Assembly (NCBI GenBank): GCA_946631075.1
Contig: CAMOZS010000006.1
Span: 1-21,237, forward strand
Direction: 5' to 3'
DNA: 21,237 nucleotides
Source of the DNA: an uncultured Bacillota bacterium
Lineage (GTDB): Bacteria; Bacillota; Clostridia; Peptostreptococcales; Anaerovoracaceae
Below are positions 8,113 through 15,899 of the stretch, one piece after another (within the stretch, counting starts at the first letter, position 1; each line of letters starts with the position of its first letter). The notes beneath the pieces were generated by a model. It made no database searches and was not told the DNA's origin. It saw only the letters and a program-made list of their open reading frames with translations. Both the position numbers and the translations under genes were made by a program.

Positions 8113-9012
8113 CAGGGACGGATCATGAAAGGAATCGCCGGATTTTATTTCGTAAAATCCGGCGAAACAATATACAGGTGTAAGGCCAGGGGGATCTTCA
8201 AGAAACAGGACATCAAACCGGCCGTAGGGGACCTGGTGGAATTCGAGATCATCGAAGGAAACGATGACAATCTGATCACGGATATCCTGCCGAGGAGGAA
8301 CAGCTTCATCCGGCCTTTCGTCGCCAACGTGGACTGTTTCCTCGTGGTGACCGCGGTCCTGCGGCCCGCGCCGGTCCAGGAGCTGGTGGATAAGCTGCTG
8401 ATCATGGCGGAGCACGCCGGAACGGAAGCCATCCTCTGCGTCAACAAGTGCGACCTGGCGGCGGACCAGAAACGGAGCTCCGGCCGCAAAGCCGCGGCCA
8501 GTCTGGAGATGCTCCGGCGGATCTATGAACCGGTGTATCCGGTCGTCCTGCTGAGCCAGGATGATCCGGCCGGATATGAGAGGATAACCGAACTGATCCA
8601 CGGCAAAACAGCAGCCCTGGCAGGGGCTTCCGGAGTCGGTAAGTCGACCATCCTCAACCATCTGCTCAGGAATGAGCTGATGGAGACCGGGGCGGTCAGC
8701 GAGAAGTCCCAGAGGGGCAGGCACACCACAAGGCATGCCCAGCTCTTTTCGCTGGATGAGGAGGGGACGGCGGTCTTTGACACGCCCGGATTCACTTCCT
8801 TCGCCCTGACCGGCCTGGAACCGGAGGAACTTCCCCACCTGTTCCCGGAGATCGAGGCCCATCTGGGCTCCTGCAGGTATGATGACTGCAGACATATGGC
8901 CGAGCCGGGATGCGGGGTCAAACTGGCCCTGGACCAGGGACAGATCAGCCGGGAAAGGTACGATTCCTACCTGGCCATGGTCAGAGAACTGGATGAAGAA
9001 AAGAAATACTGA
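8110..9012 (+). CDS. rsgA: Small ribosomal subunit biogenesis GTPase RsgA
   Basis: Circularly permuted GTPase that checks late maturation of the 30S subunit (YloQ/CpgA in Bacillus). The 300-residue product starts MQGRIMKGIAGFYFV with an OB-fold (about 1-65). The permuted G motifs follow in the order G4 NKCD at 112-115, G1 GASGVGKST at 172-180, a G2 region around GRHTTRH, and G3 DTPGF at 224-228. The C-terminal zinc site has C255, C260, H262 and C268. A threonine (T167) lies just before the P-loop, near the site where PrkC is reported to phosphorylate the Bacillus homologue. Placement directly behind the kinase is conserved in Bacillota and fits that regulation. Confidence 0.96.
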   Translation: MQGRIMKGIAGFYFVKSGETIYRCKARGIFKKQDIKPAVGDLVEFEIIEGNDDNLITDILPRRNSFIRPFVANVDCFLVVTAVLRPAPVQELVDKLLIMAEHAGTEAILCVNKCDLAADQKRSSGRKAAASLEMLRRIYEPVYPVVLLSQDDPAGYERITELIHGKTAALAGASGVGKSTILNHLLRNELMETGAVSEKSQRGRHTTRHAQLFSLDEEGTAVFDTPGFTSFALTGLEPEELPHLFPEIEAHLGSCRYDDCRHMAEPGCGVKLALDQGQISRERYDSYLAMVRELDEEKKY

Positions 9013-9038
9013 GTAAGAGAAAGCTGGAGGAACAGACT

Positions 9039-9701
9039 ATGATACAACTGGCACCATCGATCCTTTCCGCGGATTTTTCACAGCTGGGACAGCAGGTCTC
9101 CTGCATCGAAGAAGGCGGGGCCCATCTGATCCATGTGGACGTCATGGACGGGCATTTCGTCCCCAACATCAGTTTCGGGGCAGCGGTCATGAAGAGCCTG
9201 ACCGGCAAGACCGCTCTTCCCTTTGACGTGCACCTGATGATCGAGCACCCGGATGATTACATCGAAGACTTCATCACGCCCCAGACGGAGTACATCACCG
9301 TCCACCAGGAAGCCTGCGTCCACCTGCACAGGACCCTGCAGCACATCAGGGCGGCCGGCGCAAAGGCTGGCGTTTCCATCAATCCGGCAACTCCCCTCTG
9401 CATGCTGGAGGAGGTGCTGGAGGTAGCCGATCTGATCCTGATCATGTCGGTGAACCCGGGATTCGGGGGACAGAAGATGATCCCGGCCTGCCTGGGCAAG
9501 ATCGAGCAGCTGAAGAGGATCAGAGAAGAAAAAGGTCTGGACTTTCAGATCGAGATCGACGGGGGCGTGAACCTGGATAACATCGGCCGCGTCGCTCAGG
9601 CAGGCACCGACATCATCGTCGCCGGATCTGCCGCTTTCGGAGCTGAAGATATCCCCGGGAGGGTCAGGGACCTGATCAGCCGCGCGGGGATAAACGGATA
9701 A
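9039..9701 (+). CDS. rpe: Ribulose-phosphate 3-epimerase
   Basis: Interconverts ribulose-5-phosphate and xylulose-5-phosphate in the pentose phosphate pathway. It is a (beta/alpha)8 barrel of 220 residues, the normal size. It opens with APSILSADF. The metal ligands expected for the family are present: H32 and D34 in HVDVMDGHFVPN, H65 in DVHLMIEHP, and D174 in IEIDGGVN. The phosphate-binding loops are MSVNPGFGGQ and VAGSAAFG. The ribosome site GGAGG (9026-9030) is 8 nt before ATG 9039. It lies 26 bp after rsgA, as in Bacillus and Clostridia. The thiamine pyrophosphokinase gene that often follows rpe is not here. Confidence 0.97.
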   Translation: MIQLAPSILSADFSQLGQQVSCIEEGGAHLIHVDVMDGHFVPNISFGAAVMKSLTGKTALPFDVHLMIEHPDDYIEDFITPQTEYITVHQEACVHLHRTLQHIRAAGAKAGVSINPATPLCMLEEVLEVADLILIMSVNPGFGGQKMIPACLGKIEQLKRIREEKGLDFQIEIDGGVNLDNIGRVAQAGTDIIVAGSAAFGAEDIPGRVRDLISRAGING

Positions 9702-9714
9702 ACAGGAGGTCATT

Positions 9715-10728
9715 ATGAGAGTATTGCTGGATGGTATGGGCGGCGACAACGCGCCCCAGGAAATCGTCAAGGGAGCGGTACAGGCGATCGATCAGATCGA
9801 GGATGAGATCGTCATCATAGGAAGCGAGAGCGCGATCCGCAAGGAACTCAAGCGCTGCAAATACAAAGGCGACCGGATCTCGGTGGTAGACGCCCCGGAA
9901 GAGATCACCATGCATGACAGCCCGGTGAGGGCCATCCGTGAGAAGAAGAATTCCTCCATGGTGAGAGGACTGACCATGCTCAGGGACGGCGAAGGGGACC
10001 TGTTCGTTTCCGCCGGAAACACGGGCGCTCTGATCGTGGGAGCAAGGCTCCTTCTTGGCCGGATCCGCGGGATCGACCGGCCGGCTCTGGCATCCATCTA
10101 TCCGGATATGGAGACCATGCAGCCATGCCTGCTGGTCGACGCGGGAGCCAGCGCCGAGTCCAAAGCCCAGAACCTGCTGGAATACGGCCTCATGGGCAGC
10201 ATCTTTATCGAGAAGGTCTGGGGCAGGGAGAATCCCCGGGTCGGTCTGGTCAACCTGGGTGTAGAGGAGTCCAAGGGGACCAGCGTGACCAAGGACGCCT
10301 ATCAGAGACTGGCCCAGGCCAACCTGAACTTCGTCGGCAACGTGGAAGCCAGAGAGGTACCGAAGGGAGCCTGCGATGTCATCGTCTGCGACGGGTTCGT
10401 GGGCAACGTCATCCTCAAGCTGACCGAGGGCGTATCCCTGACCATCTTCAAGCTGGTCAAGAACGCCATCATGGAGAACCTCAGGAGCAAGATCGGCGGG
10501 GTCTTCATCAAGGGTCAGCTGATGAAGCTGAAGAATGAATTTGATTATGAAGAGTACGGCGGGGCGCCGGTCCTGGGAGTCAACGGACCGGTCATGAAGA
10601 TGCACGGTTCGTCCACGGCGACCGCGGTCAAGAACGCCGTCATCCGGGGCATCCCCTACGCCAGGGAAAATGTCGTCGACATCATCCGGGAGGAGATGCT
10701 GGACCTGGATGTGATCGAAGAGGAATAG
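9715..10728 (+). CDS. plsX: Phosphate acyltransferase PlsX
   Basis: Converts acyl-ACP and phosphate to acyl-phosphate, the acyl donor used by PlsY. It is a peripheral membrane enzyme of the phosphotransacetylase-like fold. The 337-residue protein opens with MRVLLDGMGGDNAPQEIVKG. It has the SAGNTGALIVGARLLLGRI block, the VNLGVEESKGT block, the CDGFVGNVILK motif and the closing VNGPVMKMHGSS, all typical of PlsX. The ribosome site AGGAGGT (9704-9710) is 4 nt before ATG 9715. It is 13 bp after rpe and 6 bp before rnc. The acyl carrier protein gene that usually sits between plsX and rnc in Clostridia is absent. plsY and gpsA are about 6.5 kb downstream. Confidence 0.97.
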   Translation: MRVLLDGMGGDNAPQEIVKGAVQAIDQIEDEIVIIGSESAIRKELKRCKYKGDRISVVDAPEEITMHDSPVRAIREKKNSSMVRGLTMLRDGEGDLFVSAGNTGALIVGARLLLGRIRGIDRPALASIYPDMETMQPCLLVDAGASAESKAQNLLEYGLMGSIFIEKVWGRENPRVGLVNLGVEESKGTSVTKDAYQRLAQANLNFVGNVEAREVPKGACDVIVCDGFVGNVILKLTEGVSLTIFKLVKNAIMENLRSKIGGVFIKGQLMKLKNEFDYEEYGGAPVLGVNGPVMKMHGSSTATAVKNAVIRGIPYARENVVDIIREEMLDLDVIEEE

Positions 10729-10734
10729 AATCCC

Positions 10735-11430
10735 ATGAAAGATAAAACGACCCTCCAGCAGAAACTGGGGTATACATTCAGGGATCCGGACCTGCTGGAA
10801 ACCGCCCTGACCCACAGCTCCTACAGCAAGGAGCACGGGGAGGGAGCACGCAGCAACGAGAGGCTGGAGTTCCTGGGAGACGCTTTTTTTGACGCCATCA
10901 TCGGAGAAGAACTCTTCCGCATATTCCCGGACAGGGAAGAGGGATGGCTGTCCAGGATCCGGGCGACCATCGTCTGCGAGAAATCTCTGGCGGCCCAGGC
11001 CAGGAAACTGGAACTGGGCGATTTCCTGCTTTTGGGACACGGCGAGGAAAAGAGCGGAGGACGCCGGCGGGAATCGATCCTGGCGGACGCGACGGAAGCC
11101 CTGATCGGTGCCATCTATCTGGACGGCGGATATGAAGCGGTCAGGCAGGTGGTCCTGGATCTGTTCCGCGGCGTGATCGACGATACCAGGCGGGGCATAT
11201 TTATTGTTTACGATTACAAGACCCACCTGCAGGAAGTCCTGCAGGCCCGGGGGATCACGGATATCCGGTATCAGATGACCGGAGAAGAAGGACCGGATCA
11301 CGACAAGACCTTCACTGTGACTTTATACATAGACGGAGTCCCTTCTTCGCAGGGAAGGGGGAAGAGCAAGAAGCAGGCAGAACAGAACGCTGCCATGAAA
11401 GCTCTGAAAGAGGAGTTAAATGAATTTTAA
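10735..11430 (+). CDS. rnc: Ribonuclease III
   Basis: Double-strand-specific endoribonuclease that processes rRNA precursors and structured mRNAs. The 231 residues comprise an RNase III domain (about 1-150) and a C-terminal double-stranded-RNA-binding domain (about 158-228, starting DYKTHLQEVLQARG and ending with GKSKKQAEQNAAMKAL). The signature NERLEFLGDA is at 41-50 with catalytic E45 and D49. The second acidic pair is D118 and E121 in DATEALIGAIYLDGG. The start ATG 10735 has AGAGGA about 10 nt upstream. The last 11 bp overlap the smc start, so the two genes are probably translationally coupled, as in many Bacillota. Confidence 0.97.
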   Translation: MKDKTTLQQKLGYTFRDPDLLETALTHSSYSKEHGEGARSNERLEFLGDAFFDAIIGEELFRIFPDREEGWLSRIRATIVCEKSLAAQARKLELGDFLLLGHGEEKSGGRRRESILADATEALIGAIYLDGGYEAVRQVVLDLFRGVIDDTRRGIFIVYDYKTHLQEVLQARGITDIRYQMTGEEGPDHDKTFTVTLYIDGVPSSQGRGKSKKQAEQNAAMKALKEELNEF

Positions 11431-14400
11431 GAAACTGGAAATGCACGGCTTCAAGTCATTCGCGGAGCCTGTCACAATAGAATTCAACGAAGGCATCACG
11501 GGCATCGTAGGCCCCAACGGCAGCGGCAAGAGCAATATCAGTGACGCCATCCGCTGGGTCCTGGGCGAGCAGAGTCCCAAGGCCCTCCGGGGGGGCAAGA
11601 TGGATGAAGTCATCTTCGCCGGAACCTCCAGCAGGAAGTCCCGGGGAATGGCTGAGGTGACCCTGGTCATCGACAACGAGGACGGGAGCCTTCCCATCGA
11701 TTACCAGGAAGTGGCCATCACCCGCCGCATGTTCCGGTCCGGTGAAAGTGAATACCACATCAACGGCAACCAGTGCCGGCTCAAGGATGTCCGGGATCTG
11801 ATCATGGACACGGGGATCGGGGTCGACGGTTATTCCCTGATCGGTCAGGGCAAGATCGCCGACATCATCAGCAACAAGACGGAAGACCGCCGGGAGATCT
11901 TTGAGGAGGCCGCCGGGATCGTCGCCTACCGCACCCGCAAGGCCCAGGCTGAACGCAAGCTGGCCGCCACCACGGTCAACATGGACCGGGTCAAGGATAT
12001 CGTCGGGGAGATCGAGGGACGGATCGACGGCCTGAGGGAAGACAGCATCAAGGCCAAGGAATACCTGAAACTGCGCCAGCGCTACAAAGAGCTGGAGATC
12101 AACATCATCCTGAAGAACATCGAGAACCTGGAACTGAAGAATGAATACGCCAAGGACGATCTTGCCGAGATGAGCCTTGCCATCGATGAGACCCGTCAGA
12201 AGAGGGGCCAGCTGGAGCAGGAATACGCCGAGCTGACCGGTCAGCGGGAATCTCTGGAGCAGATCGAAGAGGAGACAAGGCAGAAGCTGCTGGCAGCCAT
12301 CCAGGATCTGAACGCGGTCGTTAATAAGAGCGAAGTGGACGGGGAGCGGCTCAGCGCCATCGAAAGGGACCAGGACCGTCTGAGCTCGGAGCTGGAATCC
12401 CTCGAAGAAAGAAAGCAGAGAGAAGAAGGGAACCGGCAGCAGGTCCTGAACGAGAAGCAAAGGCTGGACAAAGAGGCGGAAGAGGCTGAGGAAGCCCTGC
12501 AGCAGCAGGTGATCCGCTACAATGAGATCGCGGCCGAGATGGCCAGCCTTTCCGAAAAAGAAGACGCGGCCAAGGACGAGCTTTTCCGCCTGTCCGGAGA
12601 GATCACCAGAGCGGGATCCGAGATCAGCAGCATGGAGCGGCTGGGCGAGACCCTGACCAGGAGAAGAGAAGCCCTGGTCCAGGAGCAGGAGACCGGGACC
12701 AGCGAAAGCCGCAAGAGCCAGGACGATCTGGACCGGGCAAGCGCCGCCAGGGAGGACCGGGCCAGGAGTCTTGAGGAGCAGCGTCAGCGGCAGAAGCAGC
12801 TGCAGGAGGAACTGCAGCAAGGCCAGGCGGAAGAGAGGACCCTCCGCAAGGAGATCGAGGAGGGACGGATCCGGCTGGGACAGCTGAGCGCCAGAAGCAA
12901 GACCATCGAGGAGATGGAGAACAATTACGAGGGATACAACGGAGCCGTACGCTTCATCATGAAGTCGGATCTCAGAGGGATCCGGGGCGTCGTCGCGGAC
13001 CTGATCAACGTTCCCCAGGGCTATGAAACGGCTATCGAAACAGCCCTCGGGGCAAGCCTGCAGAACATCGTCTGCAACGAGGATTCGGACGCCAGAGAAG
13101 CTATCCGCAGGCTCAAGAAGAACAAGGCCGGAAGGATGACCTTCCTGCCCATCGCATCCATCCGCGCCCAGAGCAGAAGAGATGAGCAGCTGCGGTCGGA
13201 GAACGGATTCATCGGTTTCGGACCGGACTGCGTCCGCTTTGACGAAGAGTACAGCCAGATCATGGAATACCTGCTGGGCAGGGTCATCCTGGTGGACCAC
13301 ATCGATAACGCCATCCGGATCTCGAAGAAGAGCAGGGGCTCCCGGGTCGTGACCCTTGACGGAGAGATCATCAATTCCGCAGGCGCCATCACCGGCGGCC
13401 GCTATCGGAACAAGACGGCGGATATCCTGGAGAGGAAGGCGGAGATCCGCAAGCTGCAGGAGCAGATCAAAGAACTGACCGAGTCGGGACAGAAGAAAAG
13501 ACAGCAGATGGAAGACCTGCTGGCCCATACCAAAAAGCTGGGAGAAGAGATCTCCGGCCTTGAAGGAGAGATCCGGACCGGGGAGCACGAGCTCCTGATC
13601 CACGACCAGCAGATCGTGCTGGCGGAGGCCGTTCTGAGCGATTTCCGCAGCAGCGAGGAGAAGATCGGCCGGGAGATGGAGAGCATCCGTCAGGAGCTGG
13701 ACCATTCCGACGAGGTCGTCCGCAAGCTCCGGCAGTCCATCGAAGAAAACGAAGAAAGAAAGAAACAGATCACCGAAGAAAGCGAGCAGGTGATTCGGAG
13801 CAAGGAGGACCGCCAGGCGGCCTTCGATGAGATCAGCGAGGCCATCACCAAGGCCAGGATCGCGGTCAACACCTGCGAGGAGCGGCGGACGCACGCCGAA
13901 TACATCCTGCAGACCACTCAGCAGGTCCTGGACCAGATCGCCCGGGATATCCTGCAGAAGACGGAGGAGCAGGAGAAGCTGCGCCGGGAAAAGGATCAGC
14001 TGACCTCCGGCCACGTGAGCATGGATGATCTGATCGAGGAGAAGGAAGAAGCCAAGCAGAGGATCCAGGACTATCTGGATGAAGTCTCCGGGGAGAAGCA
14101 GGAGATCAGCGATCAGCTGGCCGGGAGCACCAAAGAACGGGACGAGCTTGCGGCTAAACTGGAGGACCTGCAGAACAAGAAATACGAGCTGGATATCCGC
14201 AAGGCCAGAAACGAGACCCAGCTGGAGACATATAAGGACAAGCTGTGGGAGGATTTCGAGATCTCCTATATCCAGGCCATGGAATTCAAGGCGGAGAAAT
14301 TCGTCATGTCCTCCGCGGTCAAGGAGAACCGGCAGATCAAAAACCGGATGAAGGAAATGGGAGAGGTCAACGTAGGCGCCATCGAGGAATACGAGACCGT

Positions 14401-14980
14401 CAAGGAACGGTACGAATTCCTGACGGCCCAGCAGGCGGACATCCAGTCGGCCATGGACAGCCTCAACGGGATCATCCGGGAGATGGACAAGACCATCCGG
14501 GAGCGGTTCAAGGCCAGCTTCGACCAGATCGTCATCAATTTCGAGGAGATGTTTACCGGACTGTTCGGAGGAGGGCACGCGGAGCTCAGGCTTTCGGATG
14601 AGAACGATCCTCTCCAGTCCAATATCGATATCGTAGCCCAGCCGCCGGGCAAGAAGCTGCAGAACATCAACCTGCTGTCCGGCGGAGAGAAGACGCTGAC
14701 GGCGATCGCTCTGATGTTCGCCGTGCTGAAGGCGAAGCCGACGCCCTTCTGTATCCTGGACGAGGTCGAGGCGGCTCTGGACGACGCCAACATCGACCGC
14801 TTCATCCAGGCGGTAAGGAAGTTCGAGGGGATCCAGTTCGCCCTGGTCACTCACCAGAAGGCGACCATGGAGCAGGCGGATGTCCTCTACGGCGTCACCA
14901 TGCCGGAGAAGGGCGTTTCCAAGGTCCTTTCCCTGGACCTGGGAGACACATCGTTCGCGGAGGACCGGAAGCGGTCTTAA
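11420..14980 (+). CDS. smc: Chromosome segregation ATPase SMC
   Basis: Core subunit of the bacterial condensin, which loads with ScpA/ScpB and extrudes DNA loops. The 1186 residues match the full-length family. The N-terminal ATPase head has Walker A GPNGSGKS at 31-38. The first coiled coil is about 165-500 and rich in E/Q/R/L. The hinge is about 520-665, starting GIRGVVADLINVPQGYETAI and ending near INSAGAITGG. The second coiled coil is about 670-1010. The C-terminal head has signature LSGGE at 1086-1090 and Walker B CILDEVEAALDD with D1114-E1115. The start ATG 11420 lies within rnc, with AGGAG (11411-11415) 4 nt upstream. scpA and scpB are not in the window. A very long antisense open frame across this gene is not considered real. 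Confidence 0.98.
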   Translation: MNFKKLEMHGFKSFAEPVTIEFNEGITGIVGPNGSGKSNISDAIRWVLGEQSPKALRGGKMDEVIFAGTSSRKSRGMAEVTLVIDNEDGSLPIDYQEVAITRRMFRSGESEYHINGNQCRLKDVRDLIMDTGIGVDGYSLIGQGKIADIISNKTEDRREIFEEAAGIVAYRTRKAQAERKLAATTVNMDRVKDIVGEIEGRIDGLREDSIKAKEYLKLRQRYKELEINIILKNIENLELKNEYAKDDLAEMSLAIDETRQKRGQLEQEYAELTGQRESLEQIEEETRQKLLAAIQDLNAVVNKSEVDGERLSAIERDQDRLSSELESLEERKQREEGNRQQVLNEKQRLDKEAEEAEEALQQQVIRYNEIAAEMASLSEKEDAAKDELFRLSGEITRAGSEISSMERLGETLTRRREALVQEQETGTSESRKSQDDLDRASAAREDRARSLEEQRQRQKQLQEELQQGQAEERTLRKEIEEGRIRLGQLSARSKTIEEMENNYEGYNGAVRFIMKSDLRGIRGVVADLINVPQGYETAIETALGASLQNIVCNEDSDAREAIRRLKKNKAGRMTFLPIASIRAQSRRDEQLRSENGFIGFGPDCVRFDEEYSQIMEYLLGRVILVDHIDNAIRISKKSRGSRVVTLDGEIINSAGAITGGRYRNKTADILERKAEIRKLQEQIKELTESGQKKRQQMEDLLAHTKKLGEEISGLEGEIRTGEHELLIHDQQIVLAEAVLSDFRSSEEKIGREMESIRQELDHSDEVVRKLRQSIEENEERKKQITEESEQVIRSKEDRQAAFDEISEAITKARIAVNTCEERRTHAEYILQTTQQVLDQIARDILQKTEEQEKLRREKDQLTSGHVSMDDLIEEKEEAKQRIQDYLDEVSGEKQEISDQLAGSTKERDELAAKLEDLQNKKYELDIRKARNETQLETYKDKLWEDFEISYIQAMEFKAEKFVMSSAVKENRQIKNRMKEMGEVNVGAIEEYETVKERYEFLTAQQADIQSAMDSLNGIIREMDKTIRERFKASFDQIVINFEEMFTGLFGGGHAELRLSDENDPLQSNIDIVAQPPGKKLQNINLLSGGEKTLTAIALMFAVLKAKPTPFCILDEVEAALDDANIDRFIQAVRKFEGIQFALVTHQKATMEQADVLYGVTMPEKGVSKVLSLDLGDTSFAEDRKRS

Positions 14981-15002
14981 AGAAAGATAACAGGAGCAGA
15001 CA

Positions 15003-15899
15003 ATGTTAGGAGACAAGAAGAAATCAATATTCGGTAAGCTGTCCCAGAGAGTGTCGGACGCCCTGATGATGCGGCCGACCATCGATGAGGACTTTTTCGA
15101 GGAACTGGAAGAGATCCTGATCACCTCGGACATCGGCATGGAGACCACCATGAAGATCGTCGAGACCCTGCGGACAGAAGTGCAGAGCAACAATATGACC
15201 AAGCCCTCGGTCATCAAGATCCGTCTGGGCAAGATCATCGCCGACGTGATGGACAAGGGAGAAAAGCAGAAACTGTGCGATGAGTATCCCCTGATCATCC
15301 TGATGATCGGGATCAACGGCGGAGGCAAGACGACCACCATCGGCAAGCTGGCCTACCGGCTGAAAAAAGAGGGGAAGACCGTCATGCTGGCGGCAGCTGA
15401 CACCTTCCGGGCCGCGGCCGGCGAGCAGCTGGCCATCTGGGGCGAGCGGGTCGGAGTCAACGTGGTCCGTCACGGAGAAGGGGCAGACCCCTCGGCGGTC
15501 ATCTACGACGCCATCCAGTCAGCCAAGGCCAAGGGCATCGATGTGCTGATCTGCGATACGGCAGGCCGGCTGCAGAACAAGAAGAATCTTATGGATGAGC
15601 TGGCCAAGATGAACCGGGTCATCGGCAGAGAATTTCCGGAGGCGCACAGGGAAAACCTGCTTGTATTGGACGCGACCACCGGCAAGAACGCCGTTTCCCA
15701 GGTCGAGGAATTCGGCCAGACAGCTGACATCACAGGAATCGTCCTGACCAAACTGGACGGCACGGCCAAGGGCGGCATCGTGATCACGATCGCCGACGAG
15801 TTCAACATGCCGGTCAAGTTCGTTGGCCTGGGCGAAGGCATAGAGGATCTGCAGGAGTTTGAGCCGGCAGATTTCGCGAAAGGGATCTTCGATGAGTAA
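15003..15899 (+). CDS. ftsY: Signal recognition particle receptor FtsY, NG-only form
   Basis: GTPase that docks SRP-ribosome complexes at the membrane for co-translational insertion. The 298 residues consist of the N domain (about 1-90) and G domain. There is no acidic A domain, as is usual in Gram-positives. G1 is GINGGGKT at 103-110, followed by AAADTFRAAAGEQL. G3 is DTAGR at 185-189, then LDATTGKNAVSQ. G4 is TKLD at 249-252, then GTAKGG, and the closing region is VKFVGLGEGIEDLQEF. Three positions differ from what I expect of the family: a third glycine in the P-loop, G for V/I before EQL, and K for Q in TTGQN. The ribosome site AGGAG (14992-14996) is 6 nt upstream. The end overlaps der by 8 bp. 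ffh is not adjacent. Confidence 0.96.
   Translation: MLGDKKKSIFGKLSQRVSDALMMRPTIDEDFFEELEEILITSDIGMETTMKIVETLRTEVQSNNMTKPSVIKIRLGKIIADVMDKGEKQKLCDEYPLIILMIGINGGGKTTTIGKLAYRLKKEGKTVMLAAADTFRAAAGEQLAIWGERVGVNVVRHGEGADPSAVIYDAIQSAKAKGIDVLICDTAGRLQNKKNLMDELAKMNRVIGREFPEAHRENLLVLDATTGKNAVSQVEEFGQTADITGIVLTKLDGTAKGGIVITIADEFNMPVKFVGLGEGIEDLQEFEPADFAKGIFDE
15879..15894 (+). promoter_or_regulatory. Ribosome binding site and start of der inside ftsY
   Basis: AAAGGGA (15879-15885) precedes ATG 15892, which lies 8 bp before the end of ftsY. This start gives MSKPLVAVVGRPNVGKST, the normal Der N-terminus. An in-frame upstream ATG at 15859 would add eleven residues without homology and lacks a better ribosome site. 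Confidence 0.75.

Noticed and set aside
11195..11222. A+T-rich patch inside rnc as a possible promoter for smc
   Set aside because: It encodes the conserved start of the dsRNA-binding domain and has no properly spaced -35/-10 pair.
9676..11301. A 541-codon antisense open frame over plsX and rnc, and a similar 445-codon one at 646-1983 over priA
   Set aside because: Same codon-bias artefact; no homology or ribosome site, and the sense genes are certain.
12233..12244. Perfect 12-bp palindrome CTGACCGGTCAG, repeated at 16882-16893 in der
   Set aside because: Both copies encode LTGQ in unrelated proteins and lie deep in coding sequence. Two chance copies are plausible in a G+C-rich window.
11456..15346. 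A 1296-codon open frame on the - strand across smc and ftsY
   Set aside because: Its translation has no recognisable domain, has biased composition, and runs antisense to two unmistakable genes. Strong G/C third-position use removes antisense stops, which explains it.
15859..15891. Upstream in-frame extension of der
   Set aside because: Eleven extra residues without family support; ATG 15892 gives the standard Der N-terminus.
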